Source: Rhineura floridana
Lineage: Eukaryota; Chordata; Lepidosauria; Squamata; Rhineuridae
Direction: 5' to 3'
DNA length: 64,000 nucleotides
Assembly: GCF_030035675.1 (NCBI RefSeq)
Contig: NC_084482.1
Span: forward strand, 73,197,120 to 73,261,119
This document shows positions 1 to 13,700 of this stretch, piece by piece (position 1 is the stretch's first letter; every line of letters begins with the position of its first letter). Below the pieces are notes generated by a model. It was not told where the DNA came from. It did no database searches and worked only from the letters and a program-made list of their open reading frames with translations. Both the position numbers and the translations under genes were made by a program.

Positions 1-206
1 AGTAAATTCCATTTACTGGTTCCCTGAACTTAAAAAAAACACAAGTAAAAAGTACCCACAGCATTAATGCTGCAAATACCAAAAGCAATGAGGAGTTCTG
101 CAAGATTAATCCTAGATATCTGGTATTACTGCTGGAGGCATGCATGGCTACAATACAACACATCCTCTTCTACTGTGAAGTGGTCACCCCCTAACATTTA
201 TAAATA

Positions 207-212
207 TTTATT
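207..212 (-). promoter_or_regulatory. Candidate ELAC2 polyadenylation signal
   Basis: On the minus strand this reads AATAAA, about 350 nt after the ELAC2 stop codon, a plausible 3' UTR length. Single motif, no transcript evidence. Confidence 0.45.
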
Positions 213-562
213 GCAGAGATCCTATCCCCAAAATAGCCTGATTTACCTTGGTCTAATTCATACTTTTTGCCATGTGCCTCAAATTTAAAAAAAAGGGGGG
301 GGAATATTTCTAGCAAACAATCAAGTGTACCATTAGAACAGATCATGTTTCTGATACATTGTAGCCAGGAAGCATGTTTTGCTAGCTGTGCTAGTAATGT
401 GTCCAGCAGGAATTGCACCTGTAGAAGCAGAGGCCAGCCAAGTTTGGCTAAGTTCAGGTGTGTGGATGTCTCCTAGAATCTTCAGTGCTGTGCACATCAC
501 ATGTTATGCATAAGTTATTCTTCCTGGTTAAAAGGCACAAAGGCAGCTATTTGCTGCTTTGC

Positions 563-805
563 TCAGTTGACAGTTTTTAGTTTTTTGTTCGGTACTCCAT
601 GGGAATCTTCTGTGTGTCCCAATTTCATTTTGGCTGGTGCCTTGTTTGCAACAACAGTCTGGGCCTCAGAAGCTCTAATTGCCTCTTTCAGAAGACGCAG
701 CTCGCGTTTCTCCCTTCGTTCTTCCATCTCCTCAATCTCATCTGCAAACAAGGCTTTCAATGGCAGGATCAGTTTTGGAATGGCAGCAAAATCACCAAAA
801 CACAC
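563..805 (-). CDS. ELAC2: ELAC2 exon 24 (C-terminus and stop)
   Basis: Residues 758-837, [20 protein letters not shown] then [15 protein letters not shown], followed by a variable tail ending KKLKTVN and the stop. The charged helical segment matches human; the tail does not. Confidence 0.94.
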   Translation of the reverse strand: MCFGDFAAIPKLILPLKALFADEIEEMEERREKRELRLLKEAIRASEAQTVVANKAPAKMKLGHTEDSHGVPNKKLKTVN

Positions 806-3800
806 CTGATAATGAAGAGTGACATTAGAGTAGCAGTAATTGTGCAGAATCTCCACCCACCCACCGCCAACAAACCAGCAATAGCTACCCTGTAGCCCTC
901 CAGATGTTACTGAACTACAACTCCTGTCATCCCCAACAGTTGGCCATGCTGGCTTGGGCTGATGGGAGTTGGGAGTCCAACAATATTTAGAGGGCTACAG
1001 ATTCTCTTTCTCTGTAATACACTCTTGTAATAGAGGAGATGGATGTACAACATGTGCTGTAACATCCTCGGTGCTGGATGATCACTGAGTTTCTTTTCCA
1101 ACTTTCAGCTCCCCTTGACCTGTGTAAGGCACATAAATGGACAGTTCAGTGCAAACCAGAGGACTGCCACTGTGCTTGACAGTTTCTAGTGCTACCACCT
1201 ATTTCTCCCCAACATAAAGAAACTGGGACCACCAGCAAGGAACATCCCACAAAAGCTGCAGTATGACTAGGGCATGCTAAGGATCAGTCAGATGTAGGTT
1301 TGACAAGGGAAGTCTTGGGCTCCAAAAAGGAAAGTGAAGCAATCCCACATACTCCTTTTCAGCATACAATTCCCGTTTTGCAGTTGCTAAAAGTATGACT
1401 TAGAAAACTTTTTCAAGGGGAAAAAATTCCTCAAAGTGCATGTAAATGTGGAGCCCTCTTACTTTAAGCTCAAGTTCGTAACTCACCTGCATGTGATCAA
1501 ATGCAATTCCAACCCTCTCACTGAAATCCTCACTGAAGAGAGGGATTTTAGCATAACGCTGGCTGAAGTGATTGAGCATAATGAATTCTGCATTCATCTT
1601 CATCCCAACTTCAATTGCTTGGGAGGTAGTGCTATAGGAAGGAAGAATAGTAAAGTAAATAACTACACAATATGAACTGAAGAGAGGGTTCCCTCAGTTC
1701 AGACTAACTGATATCCTGCATAAAAGAAAATAGTAAAGGGGAGAGGGAAACACATTATAACCCTCAGGAACAATATTTTGTGATCCAAAGCTTCCTCTGA
1801 AGTTTAATTATTTCAGCATATATCAAAGGCAAACAGAAACAACTGCATCAACATGCAATTAAATAAGTTTAGCTCCTGGGAGCCCATAATTTCTCTCTAA
1901 CCCTACCATATTTATTTCTGAAAAAGAATGCTTGGCCTCAGTTTGTGGACATTCTGCCAAAACGCTGAAGCTACCTTCTGTTAGAGACTGAGAAAGTCTG
2001 TGAGTTTTTGCTGCATATAATTCTTTAATTCTTGGCAGAATTAGCACATAAAATTTATTTAGTAATTTAATACAACAGGGCAGTCAGGGAGGTTACAATA
2101 AAATAGCGCACATATATAATAAAATACACAATAAAAACACAAATATTACAGTAAATTAAAATGCATAAAATTCGATTAAAATACATAAAATGCATTATGC
2201 ATACACATACACACCCATACAAACATACAGACATGTATATATGTGCATACACATATAAGAGAGTGAGAATAAAAACTTAAAAGATAAAAATAAAAGATAA
2301 AAAAATTAAAACAGTGTCAGGCTGACCCATCAGTCCCAACCAAAGGCTCTCCAGAACAAAATAGTTTTTACTAGTTTCCAGGAGACCATCAGGGAGGGAG
2401 CAAAGCGGGCTTCTTGGGGCAGGGAATTCCAAAGTCTGGGAGCCACAATTGAAAAGGCTCTCTCCCGCATGCCTGTCAATCTAACTTCTTTCATTCCAGG
2501 CATGCAGAGAAGACCGGAGGTAGATGATCTTAGATACAGGCTAGGAACACATGGACGTAAGCGGTCCCTTAAGTACACTGGTCCAAGGCCGTTTAGGGCT
2601 TTAAAGGTCAAAACCAGCACTTTGAATTGGGCTCAGAAACAAATTGGGAGCCAGTGGAGTCGATAAAGCACAGGAGTGATATGCTCCCTGCGCCATGCTC
2701 CAGTTAACATTCTGGCTGCTGCATTTTAGACCAACTGTAGTTTCCGAATCGTTTTCAAAGGCAGCCCCCCATGTAGAGTGCGTTACAGTAATCAAGCCTC
2801 AATGTCACTAATGCATGTGTCACTGTGGCCAAGTCAGCTGCTTCCGGGAACGGACGCAGCTGGTAGACCATTTTGAGATGGCCAAAAGCACTCCTGGCTA
2901 CCTCAGCCACCTGATATTCCAGCAGCAGGGCAGGATCCAGAAGAACTCCCAAACTGCGGACCTATTCCTTCAAGGGGAATGCAACCCCGTCCAGAACAGG
3001 TTGCAACCTTATCCCTGGTGCAGTTTTCCCTTTGGCCAGCAACACTTCCGTGTTGCCTGGATTAAGTTTCAGTTTGTTAGCCCACATCCAGCCCTTCACA
3101 GCCTCCAGGCACTGGTTTAGGACGAGCACTCCCACCCTGCCATCAGATGGAAGGAAGAGATAGTGTTGGGTGTCATCAGCATATTGATGACATTGTACTC
3201 CAAATCTCCAGATGACCTCTCCCAGCGGTTTCATATAAATGTTAAAGTGCATGGGAGACAGAATGGAACCCTGCAGTACCCCACAGGCCAACAGCCAAGG
3301 GGTCGAGCAGTAGTCTCCCAGCACCACTCTCTGGGTCCTGTCCATCAGGTAGGAATGGAGCCACTGTAAAACAGTGCCTCCTAGACCCACAGGGATGCGC
3401 TCCCCCTGTCTGATGTCTGGTGTAGGTTATCAAGCAGGGCAACCAAGGCAGTCTCTGTCCCATGACCAGGCCTGAAGCCTGATTGAAAAATGTCTAGATA
3501 ATCCGATTCATCCAGGAAAAGTTGGAGTTGAGCCGCCGCCACCCTCTCAATCATCTTGCCAAGAAAGGGGAGATTAGAGACTGGGTGGAAGTTATTAAGA
3601 TCCGCAGGATCTAATGGAGGCTTTTTTTTTTAACAAAGGTCTAATCACAGCCTCCTTCAACAATGTTGGCAGAGTCTTCCCTTAGGGAGGTGTTAATCAG
3701 ATATGTCAACCAACCAGCCACTGCCAATCTGGCGGATTTAATTAGCCAGGGTGGGCAGGGATCAAGCGAGCAGGTAGCGGCCCTCATATCTCCCAGAATC

Positions 3801-6800
3801 CTGTCCGCATCCTCAGGCTTTACAAGCTGAAAAGTATCCATAGAAAAATGACCAGAGGGAGCAACGGGGACTTCTGGCGCAACTGTAATTAACGAGGAGT
3901 CCAAGTCAATCCAAATGCGAGCAATTTTATCTGCGAAGTGCCTCGCAAACATTTCACAGCGAGCAACTGATGGTTCAGAGTCTGCTGTCAGGCCAGAGCC
4001 AAAAGACCCTAGACCACCCAAAAAAGCATTGCCGGACGGCCCTGGGCATACGCAGTGGTGGCAGAGAAGTAAGCATTTTTCACTGCCATCACTGCCACAT
4101 TGTAGGCTCGAAAATGAGCTCTAATCAGTGTTTGGTCAAAGACAGATTGAGTTTTTCTCCATCGTCGCTCTAGCTGCCATCCCTGCTGTTTCATCAGGCC
4201 CAAGGTTCAAGTAAACCAAGGTGTATTACGGGCCTTTCCTGGTGGGAGAGGGCACTTTGGAGCGATAGTGTCCACCGCCCAGGTCACCTCTGTATTCCAG
4301 AGGTTGTCCAGGGCTTTGGCAGTAGCAACAGCCATGTTGGGAACATCCCCCAGAGCATTCAGGAAACCATCAGGATCCGTAAGTCTCTGGGGGCGGACCA
4401 TCTTAATCGGCCCATCAACCCTGCAGAGGTTATCAGGGGCACAAAGTCTAAACCTAATCAGGTGGTGATCTGACCATGACAACGGAGTCACCGAGAACCC
4501 CTCCACCCTCAGATCACCAGCTTCCTGTCCCAAACAAAACACAAGATTAAGTGTGCGTCCTGCCACATGAGTTGGTCCAGAATATATTAAGGACAGCCCC
4601 ATGGTTGTCATGGCAGCCATGAAGTCATGAGCTGGACCTATGAGACTAACCTCAGCATGTATGTTGAAATCACCCAGGACCATCAGCCTGGGAAACCACA
4701 ACACCAAGACCAGCTCCACCTGCTCAGGGAGGGAGACTGTTGGGCAGCAGGGTGGACAGTACTCCAACAGAATCCCAACTCTGTCACCCTGAGCCAACGC
4801 CAGGCACACACACTCAAAGCTAGAGGAGTTAGGGACAGGATATCTGACAGGGGAGATAGATTCCCTACAGACAATTGCGACCCCACCTCCCCGTCCCCTG
4901 GATATGGACTGCTGGAATGCCAGAAAAAAGTTAATTATCGGATTAACTTTTAGGATAAAAATGGACTTCACTGAATTTGAGAGAATCAGACTTAAACCAC
5001 TAAAGTACCAAAGGTACAAAGAGCCAGCTGATATCCAAATCAATCTTACACAACTATTAGAGAAAGACAAGGTATCTCATGATGATTTCCATTCCTAGTT
5101 AGATTCAAGGGAACACTGCATTGTCATTTCATTTACGCCACTCTGAGAAAATGGCAGTACTACCAACCCCCACAGAAACGTTTACCTGTGTGTCTTCTCT
5201 ATAGCTTCCTCTTCTAATCCATCTTCCAGTGTAGCTTCATGAATCAACAGAGAAGCATTTTTCCCTGTTAAAACAATTTTTCACATTTTAAGGGTGAGAT
5301 AAGGAATTTACAAAAAATACCATTAAACAAAGAGACACTTGGTTTTCCACACAGCATTTCCTACATTTGTTAGATAATCTGGGACCTTATACGAAACACA
5401 CTTACCCATGTCAACTAAAGCCTCACATGGCATCGTGTCACCAGAATATACTATTTTCCACCCAGATTTGTGAACCATGGAACAAGCAAAAGCATTCTTA
5501 CAGTGCCGGACCTCACATGTCTGAAACTGAAAAGCACAACATGCTAGTCACTGGAGGTCTCCATCTGCTTCTTTCTATCCCTCCTCGCCCCATACCTGCC
5601 TTACCTTGGCAAAGTCATATTTCTCCATAAGCAGACTAATGAATGCCTTTGCTTTAGGTTTAAAGACATCACACCCTTCTATTAAGAACCGCGCCGGAAT
5701 CATGCTGCAAGGAAACAAAGACACAACATGGTTATGCCAAGAACTTCTCTTTCCCCACCCCGCAAGAGTTACCAAGCAGAATAAGAGCAGTGCTACCTTC
5801 TGCAGTCACGGGGTAGCAATTAACCTCTGGAACAAGCACCCTCCCCATCTTCCCTTCCAAACCTCCATCTGCCACTTGCTCCCAAATTTTGTAAAGGTGG
5901 CAGTAATTGGGACGTCACATAATGTTTTCTCGTTTGCTACTTGGAGTTTTTTTTAATACAGACATTCAGAAAATTGCTGCAAAACTGAACCAAACATAAA
6001 AGTGCCTCTCTGCTATACAAATTAAGGCCACAATAGAAAATGAGATGCTCTGACTCTACAGGGTTAAAATTTTCAAGGATGTTTTCCAGTAGTTATTTGT
6101 TTTAGTAGAGTTATCATCCATAGATTCTTTTGTCCCAGTTCACTAACATCTTTAAGTTTATGGCTGATCTGAGTGGCAGTGTGCTGTTGTGGGGAGAGTG
6201 TCAGACTAGGACTAGAGACCCCCAGATTCAAATCTCCACTTAGTCGGGAAGCTCACCAGGCCACCTTGGGCCATTCACAATCTCTCAGCCCCTCTAGTCG
6301 CATGTTTGTTATGAAAGTAAAACTAAAAGGGGGGAAGGGACCCATGTACACCACCCTGAGGAGAGGTAGGATAGAAATGTAATAAATAATCTATACTGAT
6401 TAGAGACCGATACAACCTACACATGGCAAATGATTTGTGCTCAGATCTTTTAACGTCCAAACCCATCATCACACAGATGGAGACTAAAGTCTCAAAATTA
6501 ACTCTTTTTGCCTTTAGCTTTAGTTTCTAGAGCAGTTTATGACATGAAACCTCACCATCACATGGAGTCTTCATTCTGCTGCCAGTTGTCTTCAGGAACA
6601 TCAAGAGACAGACTCCCCAAGCAGTGATGATGGTCCATGCCTAAACTAGTATAGATACTAAGCAGGAGTGGGGAACCTTTTTGGCCCTTTGGGTCCACTC
6701 ACCTGTCAATCATCTGATATTATCACATCACGTGACTGACAGGCAGGTTTTCCTGATGACCTGTCAGAGCTGGGCCACAGGCCAGGGGGAGGGGTAATAG

Positions 6801-9800
6801 CCAAACTAAGCAGGACTTTGCCCATCAGCCAATAGGCAGTGAGATAAAGCCTGCTTTCCCAGGCATCGGTTCTTTGTGCAAGCTCCCTCCCCTCCGAGGG
6901 GACTTGCTCATGCAGCTGAATCAAACAGGACTGAATTCTGTGCCCATCAGCTGATAGGCTGGGGGTTCAATTCTGCTTTCTGCAGGGATAAAAAATGCAT
7001 GAACAAATTCCCTATGAAGAAAGACACACAGCTCTTCTTCTCCTTTAAATCTGCAGTTGTGGCAGTGGATGTGCTAGATTGGTGTCTTGCCTTGGTAATG
7101 GATTGGATGAGAGCCAACAAGCGAAAAGTTAATCCAGATAAAACTGAGGCACTGTTGTTTCCCTAGATTGGATGGATGGGATCTGGCCTGCTCTGAATGG
7201 GTTACATTCCTTCTGAAGGAACAGGCATGTAGCTTGGTGGAACCCCTGGTTTCATTGCTGTCACTTGCGGCTCAAGGGGCGTCAGTGGTGCACAGTGCCT
7301 TCCATCAGCTTTGGCTGGTGGCCCAGCTGCACCCCTATCTGGACAGGGATAGCCTAACTTCTGTTGTCTATGCTCTAGGTTAAACTATGGCAATGTGCTT
7401 TTGAAGATGGTTTCAAAACTGCAGAATTGGGCAGCCAGATTGTTGTCTGGGGTAAGTCGGTCTGAACATATAACAGCAATTCTAGCAGAACTAAGTTGGC
7501 TACCAATTAATTTCTGGGCTCAATTCAAAGTGTGGGTTTTGACCCCAATACCTCAAGGACAGTCTCTCCCCATATGAACCAACCTGGACCCTACAATCAT
7601 CATTGGAGGTCCTCCTTCATGTGCCCCCACCATGGGAGGTTCAGAAGTGACACAAGAAAGGTGGTGCACTCTATGCACTGTAGTAAAATGTGGCAGCAGG
7701 TGCATATGACAAGAGCAGGATACTGCAGTATTTCAAATTAAAGCAAGCCACTTGGAGTATCTACTTACTTGATGTGCCCCAGGATTTCTTGGCAATGGTC
7801 GTGGTATTGGTGCAGCCATGTCATGAGCAGTGTGGGTGCAACAAGTAACAACGGACTGGAGGACTGACCCAGGGTCATCTGAGAGCAGAAAGGAGCAAAA
7901 GTAGGAGGCGATGTTGCATCAGAACAGATGCAAGGCAAGAACTGATCCTGGTGCATGCTATTGCTGCTCCCAATCACTGCCAGAACACCCTCACAAAGCT
8001 TGAACTCTAGATTTAACACTGGAATACTTACAAATGCACGATGTCTCTGTAACAAGATATTCAACAAGCCCTAGGACAGAGGAGATCAGCCCATTGTAAA
8101 TACATGACAGTTTCTTGTACACATCTCCACAAGCAACCCTAACACAAAGTGAAACGAAGTACTACACTGATCCAGTAATTTGCTTTTAAAAGGAGAGGGG
8201 GTTACACAGATCCTTCTATAAAGTTTCAAAATCACAACTACTGCTTGCACAATGAAAAGAAAGGTGTGCTGCCATGCAATGTGCTTCCAAAAGTATAAAG
8301 ACTGCACATAGGAGAGAAATAACTGGCCTCATCTACAGACTATCGCTTAATTGCTTTGAAATGGAAGACAAAGCAGCTTTGCCCAACTTTAACTGTCAAG
8401 TAAGTTTTGTTTTCTGCTTTTTTAAATCGAAGTGCACTTACTCATTATAAAGTGTTCTGATTTATTTCAGCCCCTTGAGACAAGGACCTACTTTCAAACA
8501 TTTAACCTTTGGTAAGACAAAGGTCCCTAACGCATTTCAGACATGTCAACAAATTGGGTTAGCTATTCAGTCACTCAATATTATGGTCATTTCATAGTGG
8601 CTTGCAACCAAGAATAATTTAGCTACACCAAGCAACATTTTAAAAGTTTTAATGGAAAGAATGGAAGCAAGGCAGAGATATAGTAAAAACCAGACATTTC
8701 CCTGAGGACATTAACTTTTAGTGAAAAAAATTAAGCTACAGTGCCCATCACTATACAATACTCACTGTATGATGATCAGCATGTATGTGAGACACAAACA
8801 CAGCTGCAATGTTACACAGGATTTGGTCAATTTCATCTCCATAATGGCGGCAAAGCTGGCCAAATGTTCCTTCACCACAATCCAGAAGCAAAGACTGGGT
8901 GGAGCTAACAAGAGAGTGGGTAAAGGTTTGAATGACATGTACAAGAGTCAGTATGTTGCTGTCTGTCCAGTGTCCAAGCTGTCAAAGGACTGCAAAAGCT
9001 TGAGAACCTGACAGGATACAGTTTCCCATGATACTAATCCACAGAAGAGTGCTAAGAGATCAGCTGAGAAGCCCCTGCTGCGGGTTCTGCCACCATCCAA
9101 TCTGTAGGAGAGCACAGAAGGGCTCTCTCCATTGTTATGCCAAAGCTGCAAAACTCCATTCCCTGGAGGGTCCATCTGGCCCCCTCCTTCCTCATAGCTT
9201 TTCACTGTAAACTGAAGACTGTCTTTATTTCAGCAGGCCTTTACCTCAGCACAGGCCTGACTGTATGATGCCTGGCTCCTGTTGCATTTGTCTTGCTTGT
9301 CTTTGTTTTTATTTTTAGCTTACAATAAAAAATATTTGTGAGTGAAGCTGCTTGAGCATTTCAATTTGATACAGAAAGGCAGGATTTTAAATTAAAATAA
9401 TAAAATGCTTCACACATACACGTTGCCAAAAACAGAACAAGCAGCATGAGTTATAGTGGAAAGATTAAAGGGAAATCTTACAATAAGCAAATTTTTGTTG
9501 CATACTAAAGAGCCATCTGCTACTAACATTTTCCCTTGGGCAACAGGAGTAAGGTCAACTGCAGAGAAGGAATGCGGTAGTAAGGCTACAGTGTAACAGC
9601 TGGCACATAAGCCAGATACATCCATGTGTTACCACCCAGACCTTTATCTAGTGGATGCACAGGGATGAGGGTTCTACATTCTTTCCAGGTTTTTATCTAA
9701 ACAGAGTTGTATACGTCAAACTTCATCCTCAGCTAAGTGAGTCTTCTTACTGACAGCAGGCGACTGGCTAGGTAAACTTAGAACAAGAAATCCTACCCAA

Positions 9801-10755
9801 GTTCCCCTTGGGAATGAGGATGTATCAGGAAATATAATAATAGTGTTCCACAGTGGAAAATATAAATATATTTCTTTATTTCTATACTGTCTAGTTAAGA
9901 CTAGAAATACAAGTAGGTGCTGTCCTCATCTAGTGCAGAAATTGTGTATACATAATTATAGAAAAAGTTTGGTCTTAGCTAGTAAGAGACTGGATAGAAA
10001 AAGTTTGGTCTTAGCTAGTAACAGACTGGAAGGGGTCACGATAATCTATTTCATCCAAGAGTACTTGCAACTGCTGTGCCACAACCCTCTCAATCACCTT
10101 CCCTAAAAAGGGGGTATTTGCAACCAGGCGGTAGTTGTCACAAACCAATGGGTCCAAGGTGGACTTACATAATATTCAGCTTCAGCCACTTCCCCTCCTG
10201 CCGCCCTCGGCCACTGGCTTACCCCTGCCAGCTTCCAGCGCCGCCCCTACCCCACTGCTGCCCGCAGCCAAGGCCGAGCCCGAGAGCAAGTTCTTGCCTG
10301 AACTCAAGGCCGAGGACAACCTGGACCCTTCCTCCATCCACGCCATGCAGCTGCTGGAAGCGGCACTAAGATTTCAACAGCACTATCAGAAGACTCCCTG
10401 TAATTCATGCTGATTCCAACTAAATGTGCCAGCAACTCCTAACAACTTCAATGACTCTGTCCTATCTATTTCTGATGTCACTCATGGCATAGGTGACTGT
10501 TCACTGTTTCTCAGGTTCCATTTGTGGGAATAGGTGACAATGCATACCTCCAATCCAGCCCAGCAGCATCTGCAGGGGTATAATTTGTATTTTTTTTAAA
10601 AAAAAATAATGTTGTAATTGCTGGTTTTTTTAATAATGATATTTGTTATTTAATTTTTGTAAATTGTATTGCCTTCAATGATGTATTTTTATGCTTGTGC
10701 CTATTTTTTTTTGTAAGCTGCCTTGAGGGCCTTTGGCCGAAAGGCGGGATAGAAG

Positions 10756-10787
<32 letters not shown>

Positions 10788-13700
10788 TCTTTTGGGCTTC
10801 AGAAAAAGTCTGAAAATTTACTTAATGTTCCCTCTTTAGTATCTGCTAAATGGTTTTAAAGTTCATATAATACTATATGTTGGGATATATCTATAGTTCC
10901 TACACTTTTTGCAGTGTTAAATACCTGCTGAACATCAAATACAAACGTTCACTTCTGGAAAAGTGGGGTTCTAAGCAGCCATTGGTCAGTGTCAGACAAT
11001 GTCTTTGCTTCAGTCTCAAGGCCAGGCTTATCTTATCTTCAGCCATCATTAGCAGTCTTGCTTCAATATTCTTCGTTCAGCAGCCTTTGTTCCAGCAATT
11101 CCCAGTACAGCCATTAGGACTGGCTTTGTACCTTTTCGCTTCTCTTTGGCTCAGTCACAAAGACTGGCTTCGTGCCTCTTCCCTTGGGGGTTGCCACTTG
11201 TGGCTATGACCCGCAATATGACTGTTTAACTATTAAGTTACTAGCTAAGGCCAAACGTTTTCTATAATCATGCATATACAACTTCTGCACTGTCTGAGGC
11301 CAGCACCTACTTGGATTTCTAGTCTGAACCATACCTTAGTATAGAAATAAAGAACATACACCTGTAAAGAACACTTATCCCTGTGCATCCACTAGATAAG
11401 GGTCTGACCAGTAACCCACACTACCTTCTGCAGCAGAGGGACTGCAGGATAGCGCTTTATTATGCCAAGGAACAATGCTAAAATGCTCTTTTAGCCATCA
11501 TCGCTTCCATGGGACGTTATCTGTCAAATGCTTCCTTATAAGAGAACCTGCCCCCCAGTACACCACGGGTCAGTACCTACCTAATGTTTATCAGGGTGGA
11601 GCTAACATTCCGGAGTTTCATTGGGACTGCTGAGCCTGTTCCTAAGAATACAACTTCTGGGTAACAGCCTGCGTTTCCTAGAAATAGACAGAAAAACATT
11701 TGAATCTTGCAGAGCAGACTCCTGCATTTGTTCTCACTTGTTGTTATGTGCCTTGAAGTTGATTACAACTTATGGCGACCCTATGAATCAGTGACCTCCA
11801 AGAGCATCTGTCATGAACCACCCTGTTCAGATCTTGTAAGTTCAGGTCTGTGGCTTCCTTTATGGACTCAATCCATCTCTTGATTGGCCTTCCTCTTTTT
11901 CTACTCCCTTCTGTTTTTCCCAGCATTATCATCTTTTCTAATGAATCATGTCTTCTCATTATGTGTCCAAAGTATGATAACCTCAGTTTCATCATTTTAC
12001 CTTCTAGTGAGAGTTCTGGTTTAATTTTTTGTAACACCCAATTATTTGTCTTTTTCGCAGTCCATGGTACGCGCAAAGCTCTCCTCCAGCACCACATTTC
12101 AAATGAGTTGATTTTTCTCTTATCCGCCTTTTTCACTGTCCAACTTTCACATCCATACATAGAGATTGGGAATACCATGGTCTGAATGATCCTGACTTGG
12201 ATGTTCAGTGATACATCTTTGCATTTGAGGACCTTTTCTAGTTCTCTCATAGCTTCCCTCCCCAGTCCTAGCCTTCTTCTGATTTCTCACTTACTAACCT
12301 TAAAAAGTAACTTTTCATCTAAGGGGGGGGAATATAAAGCAGGCAAATTCTATCAGATTCTATCTCCATATCCACCTTATAATTAAGCACAGAGTATAGC
12401 AACTGTAAATGTTACAAACGTTGTGGGAAACTAACACTAGTGGTTCCTCCAAATATACTGTATAGTTCTGCCCTATGTCTCTCTCACATGTTGCACAAAT
12501 CCTAGCAATAAAAGAAAATTCAGCAACAGAATATCATCCTGCTCATATCCTCTCTCTTTGGGTGTCACAAGGAGAAAGTTCTACTGGCATTTAAACTTAT
12601 ATTTAATGCTTTTCTTGGAGAGTGCATTGTGGAGATTCAGAAATTCAAACTGAAAAGTAAAATGTATGGTGGTGGGGTTCATTGGTTTATGTTTTATAGC
12701 ATGCTACTTGGCCAAAGGGTATTCCACTGAAAGGAATCCAAACCATAATCTCCAACTATATTTCTACCTCTGTCTGCTTCACCTGGAAAGCAAAACACAG
12801 CACTCTGGAAGAAACAAGCAATGAATCAGACACTAGTTAAGATCCAGCATTGTCAAATGGACTGATCTCTGGTTACTTTCAGCTCAAGAAGAGTAACCTT
12901 CTAGTGAATAAACTGTGAGATTTTTAATTTATTTTTAAACTTTCCCATGAAGTTCCCCTGTAAACTGAAAAAACACAAAACATATCAGAAAACACAATGG
13001 CAATTGATGCAGTGCATAGTAAATAGTGAGGTGTGTGTGTGGGTCCATTCTATACCCTAATAACCAGAGGCCAGCATACCACACATTACATCTTGAATAA
13101 AGTTCCACAGTTTGTTCACAGTGGGTCTTCTGGCATAACTTAGCGCTGCATTCCCCAACCATGCTCATTCACTAGTTTATTTTGAATATTTATCCTCTGC
13201 TTTTTAATTCAAATTAATTCTCAGGATGGCTTACAAAAGACTGTATTAAAAAAGAATATCCACACATACACACAGTCTAGCAGCCCTTAGTACCCTGGCT
13301 GATGGATGAGGTCATTTGCTACTAACTAAGTAGTGGACTTTTCAAGCACAACTCAACAGGAGGAATCAGGCAGAAAAACTACAGAAGCTTAGGAGGCGAG
13401 GGGAAGAGACAGAGAGACAACATCTCTGATTACAAATGACAGTTCTCAAGGGATGTAAATGTTACAAAAAGGCAAGGAAGTGGGAATCTTATTTCTAACA
13501 TCCCTTCAAACACAATGACTTACTTTTCAAACATTTAAAAAGTCTTACTTGAAAAGTTAAACTGCCTTATTAGTATCTTACAGATAGCCCTCAAAACACA
13601 TCACGAAGAAAGGCTGCATGTTGCCTACACAGCTAACTTGCTAGCCCTTTCCAAGTACTCTACAGGCAACGTAATCACCTGATGAGGCAGGTCTGACAGG

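Noticed and set aside
2060-2320. AT-rich run as a promoter or origin
   Set aside because: It is the A/T-rich 3' tail of the minus-strand L2 copy.
12775-12800. Short exon-like block with AG and GT borders on the minus strand
   Set aside because: Only about 22 nt, no match to ELAC2, and exons 15-16 join perfectly without it.
8905-13678. Apparent loss of the ELAC2 exon with the GTGSA motif
   Set aside because: A closer read found it intact at 11581-11677 with exact phases.
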